Positions 33,824 through 42,613 of a DNA stretch of 64,000 nt are shown one piece after another. Positions within the stretch are counted from its first letter, which is position 1; each line of letters begins with the position of its first letter. The notes under the pieces were generated by a model. That model did not search any database, was not told the origin of the DNA, and saw only the letters and a list, made by a program, of their open reading frames with translations. This DNA is from Candidatus Babeliaceae bacterium (GTDB lineage: Bacteria; Babelota; Babeliae; Babelales; Babelaceae): assembly GCA_016933915.1 (NCBI GenBank), contig JAFFZZ010000113.1, positions 62,001 through 126,000 on the forward strand. Reading direction: 5' to 3'. The position numbers and the translations under genes are program-made.

Positions 33824-35671
33824 ATGGGTATATTCAAACGCTTAGCAGAAAAACCAGCTGACAAGGTTCGATTGATTCCAATCGACTTTCAAAAACCCTG
33901 GTGGCATATCTTCTGGGCGCAGCGTTGGATCACCGGCTGCTTGCTTGTTTCACTCACCATATTTGATATTCTTAACACCCTTTTTCCACTCCTTATCGGA
34001 CAAGCAATTTCAGCGCAAAGCATCACCTATCTTGCTGTCATTATAAGCGTTTACCTTGCACAAGAAGCAAGCTCCTGGCTTATCGCACGCCCATTCATTA
34101 CGATACTCCAAGCCCAAGTTGTCGACAGCTTTCGCTACAATGCCTATCGAAGCCTTCTCGGAATCGATCCCGCTTATCACGCACAGCATTCAAGCGGTGT
34201 AAGCATCGGTAAAATTCGACGCACATCTGAAGCATACCTTCGTCTTACAAAAAAAATGCTCGACGACCTCATCCCAATCCTCATCATCAATATCACCACC
34301 CTCATCTCCGTTTTTTATTACAGCACTACTATCGGATTTATTGTTACAGGGATCGTTATCACTGTCGGCACATTCCTCGGCTTTATAATTATTCGCTCAA
34401 CCAAAAAAATCGAATTGCAGGCAAACAGAGATGATGATATGGCAAATCATATCGGAAATGAAAGTTTATCTCGTAATGCATACATTCGTGCAACATTCGC
34501 CAGCGATGAAGTATTACACAAGCTCACTGATAGTCATAAGCGAGTAATGCGGTCTTCTGCAACCTTTCACATGACCTACCGGCTTCTTCGTGGTATTTCC
34601 GTTTTCTGTTACTTAATCGTTATAGCAGTGATCGCCGCTATCATGATTCTTTTTGTCCGCTCTGGCAGCCTCTCGTCTATAATGGCACTTTCGCTCATGG
34701 TGATGATTTTTAGAAGTACTGAACCGCTGATCAAACTCGACAAATATATTGTTGACGCAGTATCTTCATACCGTAAAATCACTGACTTTTACCGATACAT
34801 TAGAGCATACGGAAAACAGACATACCCAGTCTTTGCAGATCAAGTAAGTGAAGAAATTGGTTCTCAAACATGCACAACCGACCCGATAAGCATCGCCATC
34901 GAACATGTTTCTTTATCATATCCTGAAGGAGAACATATCTTTAGCGACCTTACACTTCATACATCAGTACGCCGAGATCAAGAGAACAAGCTCTATGGTA
35001 TTATTGGGCCTTCCGGCATTGGAAAAACCACTTTTATTTCACTTCTCGGTGGCCAGCTCAAACCAACAACGGGTCATGTGCTGGTAAACGGTTGCGATAT
35101 CTACACAATAAATGATCAGCAACGACAAAAACTCATTGCACTGCAAGGACAAATTGCAAGCGGCATTCATGGAACACTTCGCGCCAATCTTCTTTTCGGA
35201 CTTCCGCAACATCATACATATACTGATGAAGACTTCATCGATCTTCTTGAATCAGTAGGTATCTGGTACATTTTCTCGGATAAAGGTGGCCTAAATACAC
35301 TCATCGGAGAAGGAGGAATGACCATATCAGGCGGCCAGAGACAGCGCCTCAATTTTGCCAACCTCTACCTCCGGGCAAAAGCATATCGCCCATCACTGAT
35401 TCTCATCGATGAACCAACAAGTAGCTTAGACGAAGTAAGCGAGCATCGCATTACACAGATGATCACCGAACTTGCACAAAAGAGCATGACTCTCGTTATA
35501 GCACACCGTTTACGTACCCTTGAAAATGCACACCGCATTCTCGACTTTTGTCTTCTGCACGAAAACAACGAATTCGTGTTCCAGACTACTCAAGAACTCA
35601 TCAAACTCTCACCTTATTATCGTCAGCTCATCGGCGGCGAAACGGGCCTGGAAGATGGAGAGGAGGAATAA
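33824..35671 (+). CDS. ABC transporter, fused permease and ATPase (MsbA/lipid A-exporter type)
   Basis: 615 residues. N-terminal half: six membrane segments (about 35-310). C-terminal ATPase: Walker A IIGPSGIGKTTFI near 390, Q-loop ALQGQIASG near 445, signature MTISGGQRQRLNFANLYLR near 500, Walker B SLILIDEPTSSLDE near 522 and the switch His in VIAHRL near 558. All ATPase residues are present. A half-transporter that would dimerise; substrate not readable, but the upstream acyl ligase suggests a lipid or lipopeptide. It ends with an acidic tail (GLEDGEEE) and stops 3 nt from the convergent trxB-trx gene. Confidence 0.9.
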   Translation: MGIFKRLAEKPADKVRLIPIDFQKPWWHIFWAQRWITGCLLVSLTIFDILNTLFPLLIGQAISAQSITYLAVIISVYLAQEASSWLIARPFITILQAQVVDSFRYNAYRSLLGIDPAYHAQHSSGVSIGKIRRTSEAYLRLTKKMLDDLIPILIINITTLISVFYYSTTIGFIVTGIVITVGTFLGFIIIRSTKKIELQANRDDDMANHIGNESLSRNAYIRATFASDEVLHKLTDSHKRVMRSSATFHMTYRLLRGISVFCYLIVIAVIAAIMILFVRSGSLSSIMALSLMVMIFRSTEPLIKLDKYIVDAVSSYRKITDFYRYIRAYGKQTYPVFADQVSEEIGSQTCTTDPISIAIEHVSLSYPEGEHIFSDLTLHTSVRRDQENKLYGIIGPSGIGKTTFISLLGGQLKPTTGHVLVNGCDIYTINDQQRQKLIALQGQIASGIHGTLRANLLFGLPQHHTYTDEDFIDLLESVGIWYIFSDKGGLNTLIGEGGMTISGGQRQRLNFANLYLRAKAYRPSLILIDEPTSSLDEVSEHRITQMITELAQKSMTLVIAHRLRTLENAHRILDFCLLHENNEFVFQTTQELIKLSPYYRQLIGGETGLEDGEEE

Positions 35672-35674
35672 ACA

Positions 35675-37129
35675 TTACTTGGTGGCCGAATTAACAAAAT
35701 CAGCAAGTTGACGATGCGGTACCGCTCGCATCAACCGCGCTACGACTTTCCCGTTCTTAAAGACAAGAACAGTCGGCGCCGTTTGCACATTCAACCTATT
35801 TGCAAGTGTTGGGAAATTATTCACATTTGCTTTATAAAAAACAATGCGCCCTTCATTTTCAAAGGCAACACGCTCAAGCGCCGGCAACAACTGGGTACAT
35901 GATGGACAGATATCGGTATAACAATCAAGCACAAAAAGTGTATGCTTTTTCACCAGCGTCTCAAACTCTTCAATTGAAGCAAGGTCGGCAATCTTAAGTC
36001 GTTGTATCCCTCCTTCTGGGACAAAAAGCTGCGATTCCATTTGTTGTGCCAAACGCTCGTTAAAATTGACTAACCGCAAGAAATCAAGTGTATCAAGAGC
36101 AGCCTTTACCCCGTCACCCGCTGCAACACCGGCCTGACGATAACGATGATCGGCCACATCCCCCGCAGCAAAAACACCCTTTACCGAAGTTGCCTGCGTC
36201 CGATTTCGCAGGACAAGGTAACCGGCCTCATCAAGATCGACCTTTCCTTTTGCAAGAGCGCTATTTGGTGCATGGCCAATACCAAGAAATATACCGCGTA
36301 TCGACTCCTCTTTGCGCACTTTGTTTTCATCTAAAACTACGCCAGTTACATGAGATCCATCACCCAATATCTCAACAATTTTTGTGTTAAAACGCTGATG
36401 AATATGTGGATACGCCTTGATACGCTCGTGCATCGCCACCGATGCACGAGCTTTGTCCCCACGCAAGAGAAGAGTAATTTTTGAAGCATAAGGAGCAAGT
36501 TGTAATGCTTCCTCAAAAGCGGCATCGCCACCACCCACAACAAAGACCTCAGCATTCTTGTAAAATGGAGCATCACACGTTGCACAAGTGGTTACCCCTT
36601 TTCCCCAATAACGATCTTCGCCAGGCACCCCAAGACGTTTTGGCGTTGCGCCCGTAACAATTATTACCGCAAGAGCATGAATCGTTCTCCCATGGTTTGT
36701 CTTTAAGACAAACGGCCAAACACCTGTATTTATTGATTCAACGGTCTCTTGAGCAAAAAGCGCGCCAAATGCTCTCGCCTGATCTCGCGCAGAAGCAATC
36801 AGATCTTTACCTAATTTTTTCGGCATTCCGGGCCAATTTTCAACCCAACTCGTCAACATTAGTTGCCCGCCAGGATTATCACCTTCGAAAACAACCGTAT
36901 GCATGCCACCCCGCGCACTATACAATGCGGCAGCAAGACCCGCTGGGCCAGAACCAATAATAGCTACCGGTACTATGCCTTCTTTATCGTGCAACTGATC
37001 CAGTGAAAAAGAAGGATGTGAAGCAATGCACTTCTTTCCAATCCACCCGCCGCGCCATAGCAATCCACCAGCGAGCGCAATAATTGCCGTTACCACAAAT
37101 CCCCAAAATATGAGATTTTTTCTTTTCAT
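35675..37129 (-). CDS. trxB: Thioredoxin reductase-thioredoxin fusion with N-terminal membrane segment
   Basis: 484 residues. Residues 8-24 form a membrane segment (FWGFVVTAIIALAGGLL). TrxB part (about 52-360): FAD loop VAIIGSGPAGLAAALYSARG, the redox motif C182-A-T-C185, NADPH loop VVGGGDAAFEEA near 197, and GVFAAGDVADHRYRQ near 318. Thioredoxin part (about 385-484): C408-P-S-C411 instead of the usual CGPC and TAPTVLVFKNG with the cis-Pro. TrxB-Trx fusions are known from Mycobacterium leprae; the added anchor is unusual. GAGG precedes the ATG. No Met between residue 1 and the FAD domain allows a start without the anchor. Confidence 0.93.
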   Translation of the reverse strand: MKRKNLIFWGFVVTAIIALAGGLLWRGGWIGKKCIASHPSFSLDQLHDKEGIVPVAIIGSGPAGLAAALYSARGGMHTVVFEGDNPGGQLMLTSWVENWPGMPKKLGKDLIASARDQARAFGALFAQETVESINTGVWPFVLKTNHGRTIHALAVIIVTGATPKRLGVPGEDRYWGKGVTTCATCDAPFYKNAEVFVVGGGDAAFEEALQLAPYASKITLLLRGDKARASVAMHERIKAYPHIHQRFNTKIVEILGDGSHVTGVVLDENKVRKEESIRGIFLGIGHAPNSALAKGKVDLDEAGYLVLRNRTQATSVKGVFAAGDVADHRYRQAGVAAGDGVKAALDTLDFLRLVNFNERLAQQMESQLFVPEGGIQRLKIADLASIEEFETLVKKHTLFVLDCYTDICPSCTQLLPALERVAFENEGRIVFYKANVNNFPTLANRLNVQTAPTVLVFKNGKVVARLMRAVPHRQLADFVNSATK

Positions 37130-37213
37130 TGCTAAAGCCTCTTTTGATCAAAAACCGCAAACCTTAAGTCACCAGTATACTACAAGAAAAGACCCTTTTT
37201 AAAAGCTGGCACT

Positions 37214-37241
37214 TTGACAAAAACAACATAATTAGTTATCT
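37214..37241 (+). promoter_or_regulatory. Candidate sigma-70 promoter for the FtsH-like gene
   Basis: TTGACA at 37214-37219, 16-bp spacer, TTATCT at 37236-37241, 48 nt before the ATG at 37290. Perfect -35, four of six at -10. Confidence 0.5.
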
Positions 37242-37289
37242 TTATTTTCCAACAAATCATTCAAACAGAAACAGTTTGGGAACCAATAT

Positions 37290-39587
37290 ATGAAATTAAA
37301 TCTGGTAATCTGTTTGTGCGCGGGTATTTTGATCACCCCCTTGGTACACGAAGTACACGCAATCAATACACCAACTACAAAGCAAGAAGCCCCAGCGGCC
37401 GCTGTCTCTTCAATCGTCCCTGAAAAAGCATCAATACCTTCACCAACCACGCCCTCTCCTGAAGATGAGGAACGAACGCAGCGACTTAAGGAACTTTATG
37501 CCATATTTAACGTTCTTGTCGAAACAGCGATCGCTAAAATGCAGCACATCAGCCTTACTATGCGACAGTTGGTAAACGGAAAAACAGATATCGACAGAGC
37601 TCGCGCATGGCTTCGTGAAACAACGAACGTACTCACAAAACTGCGCCACCAGCAGGTGTTCCCACTCGATGAAACAAAAATCCTTAGACTCTTTTATTCC
37701 TTACAACTAATAATCCAAATTGTCACAGAAGAACTTGAGTCTCAACCACCATTCGCTAACCGCTTTCCACTCACATTGGAAAAAATCTACTTTACTCACA
37801 GAAAATTTAAGAAGGTCTCTCTGTCTGATTTAAGCTCTTTTGCAGAAAACAATACTCTTCTTGTTGAACAGTTAGCTAAAAAAGCCGATCAGAACGGGCT
37901 TACATTTTTCAATCGTTGCTACTCAAAAATTTCCGATATAGAGCAACGATACCACCCAATAAGTATTTCTGCATCTCTCTTGGCACTAGGAAGTATTACT
38001 GCAGGAGCACTCTTCTATTTCGGCCCTGATCAGCTTTTTCAGGGGGAAATGTTCAAAAATCGCGAACGTTATCGAAAAAAAATAGGGGAAGCGGCACTTG
38101 TTGCGGGAGGAATCCTCGAAACTGTTAATATTGCGGTAAAACTAAATCAGAGCCTCGGCATTGTCGACGGTCTCGGTAAATTCTTCAACCGTATTGATAG
38201 AAAGTTACGCGGAGTCAAAGCACGACCTGCGGAAAGTATCGATCCAGAAAGTGATGGCCCACTTATTACCGACAGCTGCTTTAATGATATCCGCAAAGAG
38301 ATAGATGAGATCTTTGGACCACTCATCAAATTTATGAAAGACCCGGCAGTCTTTACCTACACGGGAACGAAACCACCAAGTGTCATTTTTATTGCCGGCG
38401 AATCGGGTACTGGAAAAACGTTTTTAGCAAATGCTTTCTTGCGAACATTGGATAATGAAATTGGCCATATTGCATGTGTTCGGTTTGATCCAAACGCGGA
38501 TAAAAATATCGAAATGCTTATTGAACGTGCACGGCTCCAGGTCCCAGCCGTTGTTTTAATTGACGAAATTCAACTTGCGCAACTTCAGCATGCTTCAAAT
38601 CCTGACGGATTGTATAGTGCATTAAAAGTTCTCGATGAGCTCTACAACGACACAAATCCACGCAGCATGCAAATTATTGTCCTCATTATGACGAATCGTC
38701 TTAATCTTATTGATTCGGCCGTCCTACGTACTGGACGAGTAGATCGCATTCTTATTCTCTACAAACCAAACAAAGAGCAACGCCTCAAAATTTGGCAATC
38801 ACTCTGCGAACATTATAACGTAAGCCTCTCGGAGGCAGAGATTGACCGTCTCGCATCAGCATCGTCACAATGCACTAAAAGTGACATCGTTGCCGTCTTT
38901 AAGCATGCATTCGGAGTAGCAAAAGAGACTAATGCGCCACTCTCCTTCGAGACACTTTATCAGTCATTGTATAGTATCGCCCGTAAAATAAATTGGGGAC
39001 ATGGACTCACCCATGAAGAAAAAGCAGTCATTGCCGCTGAAATTGCTGGTGTTACTCTCGCCCATTACCTCTGCAAGGCAGGAGGCGTAATTGATGCTAT
39101 AACAGTCTTACCGACGCAGGTACCACCACGCGAAGTATACGATTGGCAAGATAAGCTCAGCAGTAAAACAAATAAACCATCTGGGCTGCAACAACAGTAT
39201 GGCAACTGCTATATCTGCAATAATAACGAACAACTGAAAGACGCACAGACCGACAAACGAACTATCATTAAAACGCTTGTAGCAGGGCAAGCTGCTCGCG
39301 AACTTCTCAATACAGGGGCAACTTCAACATTTAGTAAAGATCGAGCTATTGAAGCCATGAACGTTGCAGAAAATCTGATCACCAAAGGAATCCCATTCAA
39401 AAAATTTGCCGCCGCTACACAGGATCAATTTAAGCAACAGGCATATGAAATCGTTCAGCATTGTACACGCGAAATAAAAAATGTACTCAGTGGCCATCTT
39501 GACATACTCAAAAAGTTAGCAGATAACCTTACAGAACGTGAATTTTTGCGTCGGGAAGACGTAGAAGCAATTATTCAAAATACATGA
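37290..39587 (+). CDS. FtsH-derived AAA+ protein with inactivated protease site
   Basis: 765 residues. Signal peptide or anchor (1-25), helical region (about 60-215), a second membrane segment (SASLLALGSITAGALFYF near 228), then an FtsH-like AAA+ domain: Walker A GESGTGKT at 370-377, Walker B AVVLIDEI near 421, Arg finger TGRVDRIL near 481. The C-terminal part follows the FtsH peptidase layout (EEKAVIAAEIAGVTLAHYL, IDAITVLP, LVAGQAARELLNTGATS, LTEREFLRREDVEAII), but HEAGH is replaced: the two zinc His and the catalytic Glu align with Glu, Val and Ile near residue 583. So it should unfold or move proteins without cutting them. Likely co-transcribed with the 39616 gene. Confidence 0.85.
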   Translation: MKLNLVICLCAGILITPLVHEVHAINTPTTKQEAPAAAVSSIVPEKASIPSPTTPSPEDEERTQRLKELYAIFNVLVETAIAKMQHISLTMRQLVNGKTDIDRARAWLRETTNVLTKLRHQQVFPLDETKILRLFYSLQLIIQIVTEELESQPPFANRFPLTLEKIYFTHRKFKKVSLSDLSSFAENNTLLVEQLAKKADQNGLTFFNRCYSKISDIEQRYHPISISASLLALGSITAGALFYFGPDQLFQGEMFKNRERYRKKIGEAALVAGGILETVNIAVKLNQSLGIVDGLGKFFNRIDRKLRGVKARPAESIDPESDGPLITDSCFNDIRKEIDEIFGPLIKFMKDPAVFTYTGTKPPSVIFIAGESGTGKTFLANAFLRTLDNEIGHIACVRFDPNADKNIEMLIERARLQVPAVVLIDEIQLAQLQHASNPDGLYSALKVLDELYNDTNPRSMQIIVLIMTNRLNLIDSAVLRTGRVDRILILYKPNKEQRLKIWQSLCEHYNVSLSEAEIDRLASASSQCTKSDIVAVFKHAFGVAKETNAPLSFETLYQSLYSIARKINWGHGLTHEEKAVIAAEIAGVTLAHYLCKAGGVIDAITVLPTQVPPREVYDWQDKLSSKTNKPSGLQQQYGNCYICNNNEQLKDAQTDKRTIIKTLVAGQAARELLNTGATSTFSKDRAIEAMNVAENLITKGIPFKKFAAATQDQFKQQAYEIVQHCTREIKNVLSGHLDILKKLADNLTEREFLRREDVEAIIQNT

Positions 39588-39615
39588 CAAGCAGATTTTT
39601 CGAGGGAAGGCTCAC

Positions 39616-40620
39616 ATGAAAAAACAGATCCTTGCGGCAATTCTTATTTTTATGAACACGGCAGGCATGACCGCCGTAGCTGAACAAGCCGTACCTTACC
39701 AACCATCGCACCATTTCCTCTTTTTCGTAAAACGTTATTCACAACTGCTTGATAAATTATCCACCATTATCAACCAAAAAACCCCGTCCCCTGATACATT
39801 CCACACACTCAACAAAATAGCGGTGCTTCGCGCATCACTTGATGGGTACTCAAAAAATTCGGCCCCGATATCCCTTGAAGAAGCTGCTGCAGTTGTCAAA
39901 ATGGCCAATATCACCCTTACGGAAATTAGCGCTAACCTGCAAAGAGTTGCATCTGGCGAATATTTTAATTACCAAGAATTGAACACAGATACCGTAGCCA
40001 ATTCGAATGAGAATAAACTCGCAGACACAATTGAATCACAAAGCATTATTCTTGCGCATAATATCAAGCAGATTATGCATGAACTTCATGAAGTCAACTT
40101 GAGCTCATTTAACCGATTCTGGCGCGCCACCGAGCCCGTAAATACAGCATTTGTGACCATTGTCAAACGATCACTACCGTACCTTGCATTTCTCTGGTAT
40201 TTTCTCCGAATTCAAAAACAAGAAACTATCGACGCCCTTAAGATACCCTTTTTAAGCACTATAAAACGAAACCTCATCGGTTCTCGAGCACGGAAACCTG
40301 TTTGTCAACTTACCTATCGAACAGATATGACGCTTGAAGAACAGATTAAAGAGATTGAAAAACAGGGCGCCAAAGTGCAAACAGATGATGATGATGCACG
40401 CGAAAACGGATTCTTCAAAACCCTCAAAAGATGGGGGATCTCCGTCGTTGATGGAAAATTAGCTGAATTTACCATTGCTGCGGCATTCACCGCAATAGTC
40501 GTCAAGGACTTAAACGACCTTTCTTCATTCATTAGAAGGCATGCCCGCTCTTTTTACGAGCAACACCTTGTAAACCGAGAACAAGAAGAAACAGACTTGA
40601 TCAGCGAAAAGGTCATTTAA
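39616..40620 (+). CDS. Signal-bearing membrane protein paired with the FtsH-like gene, unknown
   Basis: 334 residues: signal peptide (ILAAILIFMNTAGMTAVA), a helical N-terminal region (about 30-170), a membrane segment (PYLAFLWYFL near 190), a basic loop, an acidic patch (DDDDARENG near 258) and a second hydrophobic stretch (FTIAAAFTAIVV near 285). No family recognised. The order signal peptide, helical region, membrane segment is the same as in the first 250 residues of the FtsH-like protein 28 nt upstream, so the two may be a working pair or distant paralogues in that part. A strong terminator follows at 40627-40683. Confidence 0.7.
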   Translation: MKKQILAAILIFMNTAGMTAVAEQAVPYQPSHHFLFFVKRYSQLLDKLSTIINQKTPSPDTFHTLNKIAVLRASLDGYSKNSAPISLEEAAAVVKMANITLTEISANLQRVASGEYFNYQELNTDTVANSNENKLADTIESQSIILAHNIKQIMHELHEVNLSSFNRFWRATEPVNTAFVTIVKRSLPYLAFLWYFLRIQKQETIDALKIPFLSTIKRNLIGSRARKPVCQLTYRTDMTLEEQIKEIEKQGAKVQTDDDDARENGFFKTLKRWGISVVDGKLAEFTIAAAFTAIVVKDLNDLSSFIRRHARSFYEQHLVNREQEETDLISEKVI

Positions 40621-40626
40621 AAAAAT

Positions 40627-40683
40627 TTGGGCACTTCGGAAGACCAAAACCGTGCGCGGGCGACATCCTTCCGAAGTGCCCAA
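40627..40683. terminator. Bidirectional intrinsic terminator
   Basis: Perfect 16-bp inverted repeat (arms 40627-40642 and 40668-40683, 25-nt loop) between the plus-strand gene ending at 40620 and the minus-strand rpiB ending at 40694. On the minus strand it is followed by a run of seven T, a classical rho-independent site for rpiB. Confidence 0.85.
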
Positions 40684-40693
40684 TCTTCTCTCT

Positions 40694-41146
40694 TTACTTC
40701 GTTAATTTTTCAATAAGTGACAAACGTTCTGCGTAATGGCCTTCCTTAAAACGAGCACCTTGCCATGCCGCTATACAAAATACTGCCTGCTCTACGGACA
40801 TGAAGTCGGCAGGCAAAACAAGGACATTACAGTTATCATCCTCACGTGCCAGCCGCGCAATTTCATCATTCCACACAACTGCAGCGTAAATGCCGTGAAA
40901 TCGATTTGCTGCTATGGCCATTCCGGTACCAGAGCCACAGAGTAAAATCCCACCATCAACGTCACCGGCCAGAAGCTGTAAACAAACCGCCTGTGCGAAG
41001 AGAGGATAATCGGAACGCTCATCTGAAAAGGCACCAACATCACAAAGTTGAATACCCAAACGCGCAAGTTTTTGCGAAACTAAGAGTGATTGTTTTAGCT
41101 GATACCCTCGATGATCAGTACCAATTGCCAGTTGAACCATATCCAT
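40694..41146 (-). CDS. rpiB: Ribose-5-phosphate isomerase B
   Basis: Interconverts ribose 5-phosphate and ribulose 5-phosphate (pentose phosphate pathway), in the cytoplasm. 150 residues, usual size. Seen: IGTDHRGYQLKQSL near residue 7 (the D-H pair), DVGAFSDERSDYPLFA near 37, LCGSGTGMAIAANRFHGIYAAV near 69 with the phosphate loop, and DNCNVLVLPADF near 103 (family N..N.L.lg). The family active-site Cys is in the LCGSGTG loop. The start at 41146 is preferred over the ATG at 41161, which adds only VGGP; a third Met is at 41140. Confidence 0.93.
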   Translation of the reverse strand: MDMVQLAIGTDHRGYQLKQSLLVSQKLARLGIQLCDVGAFSDERSDYPLFAQAVCLQLLAGDVDGGILLCGSGTGMAIAANRFHGIYAAVVWNDEIARLAREDDNCNVLVLPADFMSVEQAVFCIAAWQGARFKEGHYAERLSLIEKLTK

Positions 41147-41597
41147 AGGGCCACCCACCAATCAAAATGAACATGTATGCTGATTTATTATAAGAAAGCA
41201 CCTGTTCAAAAGACTATAGTTTGCCAGGCGTTCATTCTTGGTAAACCGCAACATAATCAGATCACAAATTCGTCCTAAATACCGACGCTGCTCGCAACCC
41301 ATTCGACTCCACTCCAGCGGAGTTTCGCTCAGGGTGAACGGCCACTACCCATGTGTTATCCCCACTGCCACCACCCCAGCTCATTCGATATTCGAAGATC
41401 AGTGAGGGATAGCAAAAGGCATCGAATAAATACGCGCAACACCCGGTATTGCCAAATAAGAAAGTTTATGCAATACTAAAAAAGATATCAAAATAATTAA
41501 AAAGGACAAAAAACATCAATATCAATTTGAAATTGTCGCAAGCTGAAAGATTTGTTACGAAAAATATCGTTTTACGCATCAGAAACGGAGCATACAT
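41147..41597. other. 451-bp intergenic region
   Basis: Contains copy 3 of the dispersed repeat (41290-41341), a small palindrome around 41380-41405 (CTCATTCGA with its inverse), and AT-rich sequence (41440-41590) before the 41598 gene, where its promoter should lie. No ORF with a ribosome site and no RNA gene was recognised. Confidence 0.5.
41290..41341 (-). repeat. Dispersed intergenic repeat, copy 3
   Basis: Read on the minus strand it begins CCGTTCACCCTGAGCG and ends GTCGAATGGGTTGCGAGC, matching copies at 7207-7243 and 7282-7324 at both ends, with a different, self-complementary middle (ACTCC ... GGAGT). Confidence 0.65.
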
Positions 41598-42575
41598 ATG
41601 CTAACTAAAAAACGTATTCTCACTCTCTTCACACTCTTTGTTGTCACACAATCTGTTACACCACCGACACGGGCAGAACTGTTTCGTGGTGATTCGTACG
41701 CACTGCTTGCCGGTAGTTTTGCCGCATATTATGCAGCAAACTTGGTATTATTGCCAAAGCTTTTTAACTGGGCAACAGAATATAAACCTGAAAAAAAAGA
41801 GGGTAAAAATCAGGAAAGCATATCAATGTTACCATTTCGGCCTAAAGATGATTTTTTACACTATGCTGATACCAATATAAAAAAAGCTCGCCCTTATTTT
41901 AAAGAAGGCGGCGTATCAGGATACCAACTTGCTCAACATATCGATGATTTCAAAAAAAACCATCCTGGGGAAATGATGCACAAGGAACATCTCGAGGATC
42001 TACTAAAGAAAAAGAAAAATTTACCGTACTTTGACACCTATAACAAAGCCCTCGGATTCATGTTCAAGACATGTGATGACACATCGAAGGAAACAAATAA
42101 TGCAGCAGTTAAATTCCACCAAGAAGAATTTGCACCTTTAGACAGCTACATCACCACTTGCCGTGAACTTCCCTCAATCCTTCTATCACTTGCAGGACTT
42201 GCTCTCTTTTATAAATCACCAAAATATCTCCTCATGTGGGAAGGGGGAAGACACATCTTTGATCTTGTTACTGCTGTTGATCGTGCCAGCGACAAATGGC
42301 AAAGCGGAAAATTCACCTGGTACTCACTTGTTATACCAACACTTACCGGAATGTTCGGTGGTTATGGATTACAAAAAACATTTGATGGACTCGGGATCAG
42401 ATCAGCGCAGAATATCACTGGCATTGTGGTGTTACCACGGCTCCTCTCATTTACGCATGATCAGGTTGTTAAATCAAAAGATTACGGAGCATTAAACACG
42501 CTTCTGGGTAAAAATAAATTATTTAAAAACTTCGCACAAACAACCTCTTGGGCAATGAAATGCTGGGCCTCTTGA
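41598..42575 (+). CDS. Secreted or membrane protein of unknown function
   Basis: 325 residues: signal peptide (ILTLFTLFVVTQSVTPPTRA), a membrane segment just after it (YALLAGSFAAYYAANLVLL near 35), a charged middle (about 60-160), then hydrophobic helices (about 180-290) that could be three more membrane segments. No family recognised. The next gene on the same strand (42614) has the same layout, including a small-residue-rich membrane segment right after the signal peptide and a mid-protein Cys-x-E/T region, so they may be distant paralogues. ATG preceded by AACGGAG. Confidence 0.72.
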   Translation: MLTKKRILTLFTLFVVTQSVTPPTRAELFRGDSYALLAGSFAAYYAANLVLLPKLFNWATEYKPEKKEGKNQESISMLPFRPKDDFLHYADTNIKKARPYFKEGGVSGYQLAQHIDDFKKNHPGEMMHKEHLEDLLKKKKNLPYFDTYNKALGFMFKTCDDTSKETNNAAVKFHQEEFAPLDSYITTCRELPSILLSLAGLALFYKSPKYLLMWEGGRHIFDLVTAVDRASDKWQSGKFTWYSLVIPTLTGMFGGYGLQKTFDGLGIRSAQNITGIVVLPRLLSFTHDQVVKSKDYGALNTLLGKNKLFKNFAQTTSWAMKCWAS

Positions 42576-42613
42576 GGTTGTAAAACTAAAAAATGGAATA
42601 AATGGAGGTTGTC

